This document shows positions 1 to 11,400 of a DNA stretch of 27,500 nucleotides, in pieces. The position numbers and the translations under genes were made by a program. Every line of letters begins with the position of its first letter. The stretch's first letter is position 1. Under the pieces are notes generated by a model. It searched no databases. It saw nothing but the letters and a program-made list of their open reading frames with translations, and was not told the DNA's origin. The DNA comes from Chromera velia (lineage: Eukaryota; Sar; Chromeraceae). The DNA lies in assembly GCA_018398765.1 (NCBI GenBank), contig JAHBMJ010001322.1:1-27500 (forward strand), given 5' to 3'.

Positions 1-760
1 GGCCAGTTGAAGCATGAACGACCTCATTCAACGCATTTGCAACACCAGAGATAAAAACAGGCCAGACATAAAAAGGGAGAGAACGTTGCAAAAGCAGCTT
101 GTTCAAAAGAGAAAAGAACTCGTCATTCACTCTTTCAAGTATCGCCTGCACTTCAGAAGTGCGGGGCAGACCAAACTCAGTGTGAATGCCTTCTCTTTGA
201 CAAAAAGAACGATACTGCTCGCAAAGAAACTCGCCTCCGTTGTCCGAATGGACAATCTTCGGCTTCTCTTTCCCAACCCTCTCCCACCTGCGCGTCCAAG
301 CAACCAGATGGGCCAGCGCGCGATCCTTAGAGCGACAACACCAGAAGGACTTGCGCCGTGTGTGGAAATCAACGATCACCGACACATAGTGCATCCCCCC
401 GATGCTTTTCCTCTTCATGTCCTTCAGATCGTGGTAGATGTCAGCATTGAAGCTTCCCTCCGGACCCTTAGACTCTCGCTCCCCCTCTTTGCCTCCATCA
501 ACTGGAGGTTCCTCACGTGGCTTGGAGACACGCTTTCGCGTCCCCGCAGCAGAACCTCGACGCTTCAACTTTCTGCATCGGAAGTTAACTTCCCGATACG
601 CTTTGCACGTGTCTCATACCTTTCGGCACTCCCCAACAGAATACGGCACACCTACCCCCTTCTCCTTCAAGGTAGCCTCCAGGCGTTGCCCAGTGGCATG
701 CCCTAAACGGGAGTGTAGAACGTGGAGCAGATGCGCTTTGTTCTCTTCTGACAGATCAGA
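1..760 (-). pseudogene. Copia-type GAG-pre-integrase and integrase core, one internal TGA, runs off window
   Basis: Integrase joins the element's cDNA to chromosomal DNA. The frame after TAG 763-761 begins with a GAG-pre-integrase segment (HSRLGHATGQRLEATL, then a Cys pair in ECRKV and DTC). Next comes the catalytic core, with the first Asp in NADIYHDL (codon 442-440), the second in HSDNGGEF (244-242) and the Glu in ILERVNDEF (136-134). The last two are separated by exactly 35 residues, the classic D,D35E spacing. A TGA at 616-614 interrupts the pre-integrase segment between the two Cys motifs; otherwise the frame is open to position 1. C-terminal integrase, RT and RNase H are outside the window. 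Confidence 0.85.
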
Positions 761-888
761 CTATCTAGAGAGAGCAGACTCTGACAGGGGAAACGTAGAA
801 ACAGGGGGACAAACACAAGAAGCCGCAATGGCCTCTTTGTTCTAAGCAAGACGGAGCATAGGAACGCTGCCCGTCTGATCAATGGGAG

Positions 889-1440
889 CTAGAACCATCT
901 CCCATGAATGTCCCGCAAACGCACCCAACTAGAGTCGGAATCATCATCAGACAAATCCTCCCCCTTCAAGTGCAACTTCTTCTTCCCGCATGGCAACAGC
1001 GCACGACCGATCAACTTATCAATACACCCTTCCTTCGGAACGATGCGTACATTCCCCCCTTCATCCTCAAACGGAAGGTGGACTGTCTTGACCCCTCTCA
1101 GAGAGAGGGGGGCAGCATCAGAGGCGAAACGAAAATCAACTGACCGGTCTTCAGAAGAGACAACGAACTTCTCGAACGCAGGGGTGAAAAGACCTAACGA
1201 GCAACCGGAGTCAGCAATGCACTCCCCATCATCCCCTACCACGCCAATGAAACACTCGACAGGGGTCTTTAGGACAGAAACACAAATATGCTCCCACTCT
1301 GGCTCTTCACACCACCCACTCTGCTGCACGTTACGCAAGGTCGCCCTCATAAAACGCTCTCTTCCAGCCTTTGACAAGACCTCTGCCCCCCCCCAGCAGC
1401 TGGACTGGGACTGGGAGGGGGCGGCCCAGGGGCCTTTCAA
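889..1440 (-). CDS. Copia-type retroviral-like aspartic protease region of Pol
   Basis: This frame is open from the Gag stop to TAG 889-891. It carries GECIADSGCSLGLF, with DSG at 1212-1204, which corresponds to the catalytic D-[ST]-G of retropepsins in copia elements, where the protease matures the polyprotein. The region ends in an acidic DLSDDDSDSS patch. No ATG begins the frame: the first codon after the Gag overlap is TTG, so expression would need -1 frameshifting from Gag, for which GATTTTTGA is a candidate site. The frame closes before the integrase frame opens at 760, so either a further indel or a stop break separates them. The protease call rests on one motif plus its position between Gag and integrase. 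Confidence 0.7.
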   Translation of the reverse strand: MKGPWAAPSQSQSSCWGGAEVLSKAGRERFMRATLRNVQQSGWCEEPEWEHICVSVLKTPVECFIGVVGDDGECIADSGCSLGLFTPAFEKFVVSSEDRSVDFRFASDAAPLSLRGVKTVHLPFEDEGGNVRIVPKEGCIDKLIGRALLPCGKKKLHLKGEDLSDDDSDSSWVRLRDIHGRWF

Positions 1441-2645
1441 AAATCCTCATCAGAGAAATATCGCTCCCGATCCTCTCTGAGCTGGAACATGGTTCCCTTC
1501 TGCATAGGAATGTACTCACCTGCGGCTTTGGCCTGCTGCTGCTTCCTCTTGGGGTTCTTGGGGCAACACTTCATGTAGTGCCCAACCATACCACAGCCCT
1601 CGAAGCTGCAGCGAACGTTGGCAGCCGGGCACCCCTTCTTAGGGTCGAGGTGCTTCATGTGACCACAGTTAGGACACGGCCAAGTCTGGGAAGAACTCGC
1701 GGCACCCGATGCCGCTGCTCTAGACTGGGACTCTTCACCCCCCTCACCTTGGAAAGACTTCTCCTTCCGGTTGCTCTTCTTCCCCCGACGACCCTTGCCT
1801 CGACCTTTCGGACACTGCGAGCGATCAGCTGCAGTGCCAAACTCATGGTTGCGCTTGGGGGGAGAAGAAGACGAACGACCATCAACAGGTCTAGTGATCT
1901 CGTAATCCTTAGTGGTGTTGACCTTCGTGTCAACGTGCACAAGGATCTCGTCATAGGTGAGCTCTGAGACCTTGTTCCCGGTCTTCAGAGAGGCCTTCTC
2001 AGTGGAATCGTTCCACTCGGACTTGGTGAGCATACTCTTCAATGCACGACGCTTGAGGTCGGCATCGGGCTTGTAACCCACAGCGCCACACTCGCGGATG
2101 GTGTCCTTCAACCGCTTCATGGCCTTGACGATGTCCTCTCTCCCATGCTGCCCTCTCTCCAGCTTCAGGAAGATGTCCTGCCAGGCATCCTTGTCTAGGG
2201 ACTTGCGTTTAGTGACCTCAACTGAGATGGCCTCCAGCAAATCTGCCTTATCCTTTCCCTCACCAACAGAGAGGTGAACTTCCTCTTGAAGGGAAGGAAA
2301 GGCTTTGAACGCACGAAGGAGGGCAAGGACCCAGAGGGCGACAACGTGCTCCTCTTTCTCCATAAAGGTCATGATGAACTTGGTGGTGAACTCGAAGGAT
2401 CTTCACCAGGTCTTGAAGTCCTTGGTGAAAGCAACACGGACTTTCTCCTCCTGAGACTTCCAGTCGTGAGAGGTCTTCAACTCGGGAACCCACGATAAAT
2501 CCGGCAGCTTGATGGCAGCTGCGGAGGAAGTACTTGGTGCTGAATCGTTGCCAGGCATGGTAGCAGATGCAGCAGCGAGAACAGGAGAGGAATGAGCAGA
2601 AGACACAGGAGAATCGGAACGAAGAGGCGCAAATGAGTTCCGCAT
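1437..2645 (-). pseudogene. Copia-type Gag with zinc knuckle, interrupted by an in-frame TGA
   Basis: Gag forms the retrotransposon's particle and packages its RNA. The frame runs about 400 codons from ATG 2645-2643 (a second ATG about 30 codons in has a better context) to TGA 1439-1437. The N-terminal part is Ser/Ala-rich, followed by the helical core expected of copia Gag, then a basic Lys/Arg/Gly stretch. Near the C-terminus lie CPNCGHMKHLDPKKGC and CSFEGCGMVGHYMKCC; the second fits the CX4CX4HX4C nucleic-acid-binding knuckle. A single TGA at 2405-2403 follows KDFKTW, and the same frame continues with no shift. The mutation could be TGG to TGA, or this could be a recoded stop. The final stop overlaps the protease frame at a run of five T. 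Confidence 0.8.
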
Positions 2646-2712
2646 TCACAGGAGAGAACCAAGCAAACGACAAACAAATGCCCGCCTAGGAACATCAAAT
2701 TATGACGGTACG

Positions 2713-2747
2713 CTATATACTTAGCTAGGGAACGGCCAAGTATATAG
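2713..2747. repeat. Perfect 10-bp inverted repeat in the presumed leader/LTR of the copia element
   Basis: CTATATACTT at 2713-2722 is the exact reverse complement of AAGTATATAG at 2738-2747, separated by 15 bp. It lies about 70-100 bp upstream of the Gag start on the minus strand. The TATATA content makes it a possible core promoter inside the LTR or a leader hairpin; neither can be told apart from sequence alone. Confidence 0.6.
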
Positions 2748-3550
2748 ACTTGAACAGAACAGAACAAACAGGAAAGTCTGAACCTACCAGACAGTAAAGT
2801 TCTTCAGTCTTCTCGACTCCATCTTCTAGCAACAGTCAAGATATTTACTGGAGACGGCAGTGCATTGACAGCGATTCTGCCACTGCTTCAACATGAGAAA
2901 CTGCACGACCCACGCCCACGTACCAGTGTGTGTCTGACTGATTGAACTGCCATCCTGTCACTTTCAACCACTAACAAACTGATCGCACTCACAGTTTCCT
3001 TCAATCATACGAGCTCACATTCAAGCCCGACTTAAGTATCGCTGGTGCATGCACTCAATTCGAGTCTGAACAATTTGAAAGAATAACGCATTCAGTTTGA
3101 CGCACGCATGCAGGCCTCGGCCCACTAAAGGTCCGTGCGGCCCGCCCAGTGCGCCTCGACATGCCGCCCCACATACACTTTCTCTCATATCTTTTGTAGT
3201 TGACAGCGCTTTATTGTGTTCCGTTTCGGTTAGTCAACGACCGAAATGATTTCCGTCTCCTCGTCTCTCCAGCTGTCTTTTGCTCCACCTTTCCACTGTT
3301 TGAAAGCCATGCATTCCAGTTAAAGGTGGAATAAGAGAAAGTTTTCAGGAAGCTTTCTCCTTCCAATCTGGAAGCTGTGGAGGAAGGATCAACCTGCAGC
3401 CACTGCTGCACCTGTAGGTCTCTGCTGCCAGTGGGAGACGTCATGTTGTACGATGATATTCGTTTATCGAAGACTTCAACGTGAACGCCAGATAAAAAAC
3501 TAAGTCTCCACTGTTCCCCCAAGCTCTTTCGGCTTCTCTTCTCAACAACA

Positions 3551-3829
3551 TCACCCAGATCGAACACATGGACAAGGACCACCAGTAGCATGATTGCCGC
3601 CATTTCTGCTGAGAGCCGCCCTCACCTCAGCTGCCACCAGCTGCTGCCTGGACCGTACTGAGCCGTCAGTGCACCATTTGCTCACAGCTGCTTTCCGGGC
3701 CGCCAAGAGCTGAGAGTGCTGCAGCTTTTCTACTATGACTTCGCTTGTCTGCTTGCTAAGGATCATAGAGGAAGGCAAGGTTTCGGAAGTGCCTCTTTGG
3801 AGGGGGGGGATTCTTAATGACTTTTTCAT
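3551..3829 (-). CDS. Unrecognised small ORF, possibly an exon or chance
   Basis: A 92-codon ATG-initiated frame with a central Gln/Ala/Lys-rich helix-prone stretch (EKLQHSQLLAARKAAVSKWC). It overlaps another open minus-strand frame at 3603-3211, beginning MAAIMLLVVLVHVFDLGDVV, and the two frames cannot both be coding across the overlap without splicing. I recognise no domain. It could be an exon of a minus-strand gene, part of the retrotransposon's flank, or a random open frame. Confidence 0.2.
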   Translation of the reverse strand: MKKSLRIPPLQRGTSETLPSSMILSKQTSEVIVEKLQHSQLLAARKAAVSKWCTDGSVRSRQQLVAAEVRAALSRNGGNHATGGPCPCVRSG

Positions 3830-4642
3830 CCGTGCTTAGCTGTCTCCGTGTCTTCTGCCAGTCAACATCCATCCGTGTGCACACTGGAGTGAAGGGGGAT
3901 ACAAAGACGCTCCGCTGAGTTGTGAATGCAAGATTTGCAGTGTTTGTTTTCTCTTGTTAGGCAGTGAGTACAAATTGTGCATATGATCGAACTTTGATGG
4001 AGAAGCATGCAAAGCGCGATTTGTTCTCTGTCTTTTTGCACAGCCACTGCATCGATTCTTTCTTTTCCTGTTGCTTTTCCAGTGTTGTGAAGCGTATTTT
4101 TTCAAAGAGGCAGACTGGAGATGGGTAGGCTTATTAAAGTGGTAGACCGGAGTCAACTGACCTTGTGATGTCTAGTCCTCTACCTTGTTCTTGTGATGTC
4201 TAGCCCTCTGTCTCTCTGCATTCCGTTTATGCATGCTCTTCGGTTAATGACACCGGCAGGCAAGTGAAAGCAAGAAAAGATTTTATTGGCTCTCAGGTAG
4301 TCAGACCAAAAGGTTGTTTCATTCTTTTTGTCTTTATCTTTCCTTAGTGTTTCGCTTCCGTTTCTTTCTCTTTGTATAGAAACGTAATCGAGGGGGGGAG
4401 TTGAAGTATAGGGTACCAGCCTGCCGCGTATCCATGCTTGCTTCTAGACCTACCGGGCCGAGCGTGCAGGCCGTGCCGTGCGATGCCGAAGCGCCGTGCT
4501 GGCCGGGATGGGATTGCTGTGCGCGCATTCGATTTTGTACGATTTTGTGCTGCGCGCATTCAGCACCAGTCAGTTCAGATCGATTCACTTTGTGCAGCAC
4601 TAGCTGATTGAACGCCTTTCGGCTATTCGTTCTGTTCTACCT

Positions 4643-4680
4643 TGATGGACAGACTATTTCATGAAATAGTTTGACCATCA
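4643..4680. repeat. 38-bp imperfect palindrome with perfect 18-bp core
   Basis: The core ACTATTTCATGAAATAGT (4653-4670) is a perfect palindrome. The arms extend to 38 bp with TGATGG at one end and CCATCA at the other and few mismatches. GTTTGACCATCAT occurs on its right side and again about 34 bp downstream. Such a structure can be the end of a foldback element or a transcript hairpin; no partner copy is seen in the window. Confidence 0.6.
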
Positions 4681-5467
4681 TGGAGATCTAGCTCTGCATT
4701 CTGTTTGACCATCATTTGGTCATTGTCTTTTAATACTGGATGATACTTAGTTATGTCAAACCTCAGTTAATATCGTATTTTTCTATAATTTTATACTATT
4801 TTATACCCTTGCTGTTTAATTTAAGATATTCCTACGGAAATTCGTGTTTTTTGGAGGGGGAAACATTTTTATTTATAGTTTGCATTACTTTGTATGTATG
4901 CATTCAACCCAGGGTTCTATCGGGCCGTTGCATGGAGCCCGAACCCGGCGCAATACTTATTTTTTGTGCCCGCGGCCGGGGATGCCCCGCGCGCAGAACG
5001 CGCGAGTTTCTGCACAAAAGGGCCCAAACGGGACACACCCGAACTTAAAAATTAGGTGCATGCTTGAAATTTGCAAGTGCCTTGCGCTGAATCCATGCGT
5101 GCGCGCGCGCGCAGTTTCTCGGACCGTGATGGATATGCAAACGCTGCGAATATGGGGCCTCTCGTCAGCGCGAGCTGCCCTCTGAGACTTCGCACCTTCC
5201 TTCTCAATTATCACATGCAGTCCTTTATAATTGGACCAACCTCACAAGGATCGAGTCCGATCGACTTCTGTGCTTGCAGATGTTCTTGCCAGCAGACCTT
5301 TTTATATACCCTTTCTGAAAGAATCAAGTTGAATGTGACCAAGCAGCGCAGTAGATGAGAGACAGTTCCGCCAGATATCCCCTTTCGACTCTCCAGTGTC
5401 CGCTGCGTAGGCAAGCTGGCGTCCCCAAGCGAGTCCGCCAGCCTCAGGGGCATTAGAGTCGAGCTGC

Positions 5468-5485
5468 ATGGAGGAGGCGAGATGA
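5468..5485 (+). promoter_or_regulatory. Possible five-codon upstream ORF overlapping the kinesin start
   Basis: ATG at 5468-5470 opens MEEAR and stops at TGA 5483-5485, so the uORF stop overlaps the kinesin ATG (5482-5484) in another frame as ATGA. If the transcript begins upstream of 5468, this uORF could lower or couple initiation at the main ATG. Whether it is in the mRNA depends on the start site, which is unknown. Confidence 0.3.
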
Positions 5486-8400
5486 GTCAAACCAACCCTG
5501 ACAACGAAACGGCCGGGGAAGCTATTGGAGTCTCCCAGCATGCTTGGCTTGCCCCTGCAGGTGGAAATGGAAACGGTCCCAGCCCGACCGCTGGAGGTGA
5601 AACGTCTGACCTGCCCCAAGGTACAGCAGTACTCGGAGGGGCAAGTGAGAGGGATCCAACGGAAATGGATGTGCACACAGAAAGAGGTGAGCCCCTTCTT
5701 CCTACGGATGGCGACCCTCAAGGTTCAGGCGAGCTGTCAGCTTACGGCTGGCACCCCAACCAACCTAACGCGATGGGGGAAAACACGAAGCAGCGTTTGA
5801 GGTTCCAAGACGAAACTCAGGAGGGTGGGAGGCCCAAGTCCTTGGAGTTCAGTTTGAGTGCCTTGGAGAGGCTCGACGAGGAGCACGCTGACGATGGGAA
5901 GGAAGACAAGGGGGCCATAGTACCTGCTGGAGAGCAGGGAGAGGGCTCTGCTGAGGGGGCGGGGGATGGGGGGAATCCTGAGGATGCGATGCGCGTTGTG
6001 AACTTTGTGCCTGGGCAGATCTTTGGGCAGTACTACCAGGCGAGAGACTGCACTGCAGGGGAGGATGTGCAGTACGTTCCTGACGGGGTGGCGAGGAAAT
6101 ACATAGAGAGGGTCATGGGAGATATGCAGAAGATGAAAAGCGAGGTGCGTCCAGGGGGTCTGCTTACCTGCCTGTCTTCCTCATCAGACGAAATCATGTG
6201 TCACTAGCCCGGGGAACGGTAGAAAACAAAGACTGACATCAGTGAGCTCCGTCTATGAATCTGGAAGAGAATGTGAAGCTTATTTACTTCATGTCGTTCT
6301 TGCCGCTTCTCGAAAGAATGGTATGCTGCCCCTTGCATCAACAGAAAGACGCAAAGAAGGGAGGGCTTGGCTCCTTGGTCTTTTGAAGTATAGGCAAGAT
6401 GGAGCAATGACAAGCGGTGATAACACTGGTTGGAGAGTGCAGAAGAAGGGTTCTTTGCGCTTTTTGGCCTGCTTTCCTTCTAGGTCCCTATCCTGTCGAC
6501 TCAATTTGTTTGTCCTGCCTCTCTGACTGCCTCCCTGTCCGGTCAGTCACTCAGTCCCTCTGTCACTCCCTGACTGCCTGACTGCAGCATCTGAAGATTG
6601 TCGCCCAGATCCAGGCACAGTTCGAGATCATGGACAGGAAGACAAAAGAACACTACAAACAACAGGTTAGCGTGCAGACACACAGACAGACATAGAAAGT
6701 GAGAGACACAGGGAGGCATTTCAAAACAATTTCCTGACTATGTCGACCGGTGTGTCAGAATGGATTTTCCTTTTGGCCTTTCTGCTTTGGATTGCACCCT
6801 TCTGTGCCTCTTCGTCTGTGTCTTGTCTTCATGCATCCTTCTGGGGTCCTCTCTACTCTGTTCTTCAGCTTCTTCCCTGTTCAGCTCTTGACTTGGCTCT
6901 GTGGTGTTGTTGTTTTGGCCGTATGCCTCTCTTCCTTCTTCTGTCTGTGCATTGTCGGACTCACGCAGCTGGAGGAGGGGAAGAAGAAAGTTGCCAGCAA
7001 GGTGAAAATCTATCGAGACCAGTACAAGGCCGCAGTGGCCGAGCAGAAGCGCGTGGAGGAGGACTGCCAAGCGAGGGTCCAATCTCTTCAGGAGAGAATG
7101 GAAAAACTCGATGAGGTCAGTCCGTTCTTTTAAACTGTGGCTTCATCCTCAAGGTAGATGCGATAGGAAAGGCAATCAACGCACGCAGGGTGTACTCGTT
7201 TTTGATACGTAAAAAACGTGGGCAGGTAGGTCTCTAGTGCACCCTTCTCTCTGAGTGCCTGGTTTCATTCCTTCCTGACTTTCTTTTTTCCTGCCCTCTC
7301 GCTTGTCATTTTCAACATGTCACCCAACATGCCCTCTTGTTTTTCACTTTATCCAATGGGGGAAAGTCTTCCTGCAGAGCCTCTTGACAAAATGACGGTA
7401 TTGTGTGCAGGAGTTGATGAAGCGGTGCGGCGACTACGAGGAAGAATTGAAGAGGGCGAACGAGAAGAGGGCAGAGGAGACGGAGAAAAGAGACGGTTGG
7501 TCGGTCATCGGTGTGCAGGCAGGTGCATCTTAAGTCACCCAGAAAAACCATTTTGTGAGTTGGGTCTGTTCGGTATTCGTGGTTGATTACCGGGAGTGAT
7601 AATAGGCATTAGTTGGAACACACCCGTAGACCTGCCGTCAAGTGTAAACAGACGGGTCTTCTTTCATCAGCACAGGGTACTCAAAAAAAGGCTCAGTTCT
7701 GGTCTGATCAATCAGCACAGAGGAATGAAAGAAGCGTGTCGGGATGAAACGACAGAGAGGGATGGTTGAAAATGCTTCAGAATCTGGAAGCATCAACAAG
7801 GACTATTGTTTTTCCTCTTCTCTCTGTGACTTGCGTTGCAGCCCAGGCCGCGAGACGTGAGGGACAGCTGCAAAGTGCGAACGCTGCCCTTCTCCAGCTG
7901 CGCACGGACGTCTCAGAAGAACTGGCAGCGATTTTGGAGGCCACCAAGGGGCTCAGAAAGACGGTGACCGGCCTCTCAGCCACACGACTGAAGCACCAGA
8001 TGAGTACGGAGAACCTGGCAGATGTGGACCTGGAGAATGCGATCGAGTGGTCCGACCACCCCGAGCCTGCCGACGCCACGTCTGCCAACGGCCCAGCGTC
8101 TGCTGATGCTTCCTCACCTGCAGAAGGAAAGGAAAAAGAAGAGGGAGGGGAGGAAAAGGAAGGAGGTGCTGGAGCGCCTGCCGCTGCTGCGGGTGACGGT
8201 GCAGAAGGGGCCGCAGGGGAGGGAGGAGGGGCGGCGGGTTGGTTTGATGAAGGGGGAGGAGGGGAAGGAGGTGGGGGGGGAGAGGGGAAGGGGGGAGGGA
8301 AAGCGGAAGCACCCGAAGAGCAAATACCTCAGGAGGCCGACCGTTCGTTTTCTTCGAAGAATCAGAGTGCGAAGATCGAAAAGGAAATTGTTTTGTGTAC

Positions 8401-11400
8401 AGGAGCCGTCGCGCGATTCTCTTCCTCGGTGGATCGCACTCTCTGTCAGAGAGAGGTGAAGGCCTGTTTAGATGGAATGCTTGATGAGGTCAGGACAGAA
8501 AAACAAATTAGGGCTCAAACAAACAAACCACCCATTCAGTAATATCAGAGAATCACCAGGGACCTGTGTGATTGATTGGATCTCAATCTCAAACGCATCT
8601 TCTGCCTTGAATCGCGTTGCTGCCAGCTCTCTTTTCTTTTTGCTTTCCGTTTGAAGATTTCTCCCGTTTCTTGAGCTAAAAGGATTGGGTGCTGGTCATT
8701 TATTGACGTGCAGCTTTCGGTGCTTCTCTTGTGCAATGAATGCTGCATGCAGGTGGCGGCCAAACAGGAAGCCATGAAACAGAAAGATGCACAGCAGGGA
8801 GTTGTGAAGAAACAGGAGGAGGAGATCAAGGCTCTGAAGAAAAAATTAGAAAAGAAAGGTCACTCTTGCCTGCCACTCGATCTCTTTCTTTTCTTTCTGC
8901 AAGAACCCCCTTGACTTCCAGAGACGAGAGGCATAGTAGGTGTTCTTGTAAAAGACTTCCCCACCTCTCTTGCGGCAGAGAGTAGACAGACAAATTTGAC
9001 TGCATGCTCTTCTCTCTCTGCTAAAAGGTCCGCATGCACTGTGTTTCGTGGGACCCAACAGTAGTTCACGTTTTGCACTGTGTTTCGTCTTCTGGCTGAT
9101 TTACCTCTTATTTTGATGAATCTCTTTGCCTCGCAGGTGAGGGCGTGTCTGTTCCGGCAGAATACCAAAAGCAGTTCGCTCTGCAGCAGACCATCAGGAA
9201 GATGCAGGAAGAATTGAAGCAGGCAAAGGAAAAGGCAAAGAAAGAACAGGAAAACGAACAAAAGGAAAAAACCCCAGAAGCACCGGAAGGAGAGAAGGCA
9301 GAGGGGCAGGAAACCCCAGAAGAGGGGGGTGAGACCCCAGCAGCCCCAGCAGCTGGAGAGAGCCCCAAATCGACCCCTGCCTCTAAGGCTGCTGCTGTGG
9401 TGGCCACGAAGGAGGAGGAGCTTCGGAAAACCCAACTGGAGCTTCTTGCAGAGATGCAGAGGACACTCTTCATTCCATTGGGTCTTTCTGCCGGAGGTAC
9501 GCTGTATGACATTATCATTAGCAACTTTTGTTCTGCTGGAAGTTGCTCAGTGTTTTTCCATTTCGGAGTGTGCATGTGGAATCAAAAAGACGTCAGAAGG
9601 AGATGTGGTTGGTCAAAAGGATATGAAAGAAGTGCATTCTCTTGTTCAGGCTCTTTGCTCTTCCCAACACCCTTTTACCGAGGCAAGCTAACCCTTTTTC
9701 TTTATGCACTTCGAAGTTCTCCCTCTGTCTTCATGTCCTGTCTGCAGGAGGGGGCAAGGCCGAGGAAGACGCGGATGACTCCGAGAAGGACGAGGACGAA
9801 GAGGAGGACGAAGAGCTGAAAGCCCAGATCGAGGCTTACAAGAAGAAGAGGGAGCAGGAGGAGCAGAAGAGAAAAGAGGAGAAAGAAGCACTCGAGAAGG
9901 CAGAAGCAGAGGCAGCACAGAAACAGGACGAGTTGGAGGAGGGCCTGAAGATGATGATGCCTGCACAAGACTTTATGGCAGAGAGAGCGAGGAACATGGA
10001 GGAACAAATCGAGACGGTGAGTGAAAAACAAAATCCCTGGAGGAGAAGATCGTGGCATTTTGGAGTCCTCGAAGGGATTTTCGGTCTCTTCGAGTGAAGC
10101 AAAACGAACGGCACCTTGAGAGAGTTGCTGGTCTGGTCAAAACACATACAAAAATGTGTTCTTCGGCATCCTCCTGATCCTGTCTGTGGACGACTGACGT
10201 AGAAACAAGCATCAGCATTGACAAGCTCTCTCTGTGTCCCTCCCTGCACATCTATCTGGACCCATGTGAAACTGTCTCTCAAGCTGTCTGCTTCTCCTGA
10301 TGCAGAAATTCACCTCGCTCTTTTCTGTCCGTGTCCTTTCCCCTACTTTTTATGATATGCAGCTGAAGGCAGCGAACACAAAGTTGAAGGACGAGTTGAA
10401 GAAGGCCTACGCACGGGAGGACGAATTGTCGAAGAAGATGAAGACGATGCACGAGGACCTAGAAGATGCCCTTGATGCAGAAGACCTCACAGACAAGCAC
10501 AAGTTGAATGCTTCGTCTAAGTCCGCATTCGATTCGACTCTGTCGGTCAAAAAGCTTCAGGAGAAAGTCAAAAGACTCGAGAAGCAACTTGCGGAGGAAA
10601 GGAGAAAGAGCAAGGGGGCGGTTGTGGGTGCAATCTCTGTCGGAGGTGGCGACGCTCCCGGAGACTGGAAAGACAAAGAGAAGGAGTACAAAAGGAAAAT
10701 TGCGGAACTGGAGAAGGGCGCGAAGGGAAAAGCCAAACCGGTCAGCAACTGAAGGCAGCGAACACAGAAAACTCCTACCCAACTTCTCACTTCCTTAACC
10801 TTTCTCTTTGGTATTGTGCATACAGATTCTGCGAGTTCGCTTCACTTCCGGCACCAGAGGTTTTCTTCATGCCTTCAGGGTGTTTTTTCTTTTCTGTCCG
10901 CCGTGCAATCGAGGCTGTTCCCCGAATTCTCCAAGGAATCTGGACTTTTGAAAGGGTCCTGCCGCACCTTTCGCCGAACTCGTGCATGTCCACAACTTTC
11001 ATTTTCCTGCTCCTTCTCTCTCTGGAACTTTCTGCAGGGTGCTGGCGACAAGACAGAGCGGAAGCTGGAGAAGACGCAGGAAAAGTTGGAGAAGACCGAA
11101 AAAGAGTTGGAGGAGATGAAGAAGGAGAACAAGAAATTGATCAGAGAGAAGGAGGCAACGGAGAAAGAAATGAAGGAATTGAAGAACAACGTGGGGGCTC
11201 TACAGGCCTCAGCCAACGAAATGAAGGATCTCAAGGAAGAGACCAGAAAACTCAGGGCAGAAAACGCGGTGTTAGAAAAACAGTACAAGGTTCGTTTGAT
11301 CCATCTGTCGTATCAAAGAATGAGACAACACAAAACCATGTATGAAGAATTGGGAACACTGGGGAGACTTGCCGCCCTTCCTTGCTTCCCCCACTCCTTT

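Larger units (their letters stand above)
1..2760 (-). mobile_element. Ty1/copia-type LTR retrotransposon, 5' half, truncated by window edge
   Basis: Read on the minus strand, the order is Gag with a zinc knuckle, an aspartic protease DSG motif, a GAG-pre-integrase segment, then an integrase core. Integrase placed ahead of any reverse transcriptase is the order of the Pseudoviridae (Ty1/copia), not of gypsy elements. RT and RNase H would lie beyond position 1. The 5' LTR should lie above about 2650, but without the second LTR I cannot set its boundary, and I found no clear primer-binding site; the end at 2760 is nominal. The reading frames contain TGA codons at 2405-2403 and 616-614, a TAG at 763-761 and frame changes near 1437 and 760-889, so this copy is probably not autonomous. 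Confidence 0.85.
2760..5467. other. Intergenic region between retrotransposon and kinesin gene
   Basis: About 2.7 kb without a gene I can defend. The part up to about 3150 may include the copia 5' LTR. Minus-strand ORFs at 3829-3551 and 3603-3211 are open but resemble no family I know. From 4400 to 4610 and from 4915 to 5180 there are GC-rich patches with short repeats (TGCGCGCATTC twice near 4526-4562, a GCGC run near 5099-5112), separated by an AT-rich stretch at 4735-4910. A TTTTTATATA motif at 5299-5308 lies about 175 bp upstream of the kinesin ATG and could be a TATA-like element. Confidence 0.5.

Noticed and set aside
127-372. Minus-strand ORF beginning MISTHGASPSG
   Set aside because: Out-of-frame shadow of the integrase; it does not carry HSDNGGEF.
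14-706. Long plus-strand open frame of 230 codons
   Set aside because: It is the antisense of the copia integrase, whose minus-strand frame has the intact D,D35E triad.
8860-10058. Minus-strand Leu/Ser/Phe-rich open frames
   Set aside because: They are antisense to Lys/Glu-rich kinesin exons 7 and 8, which fit splice phase and coiled-coil composition.
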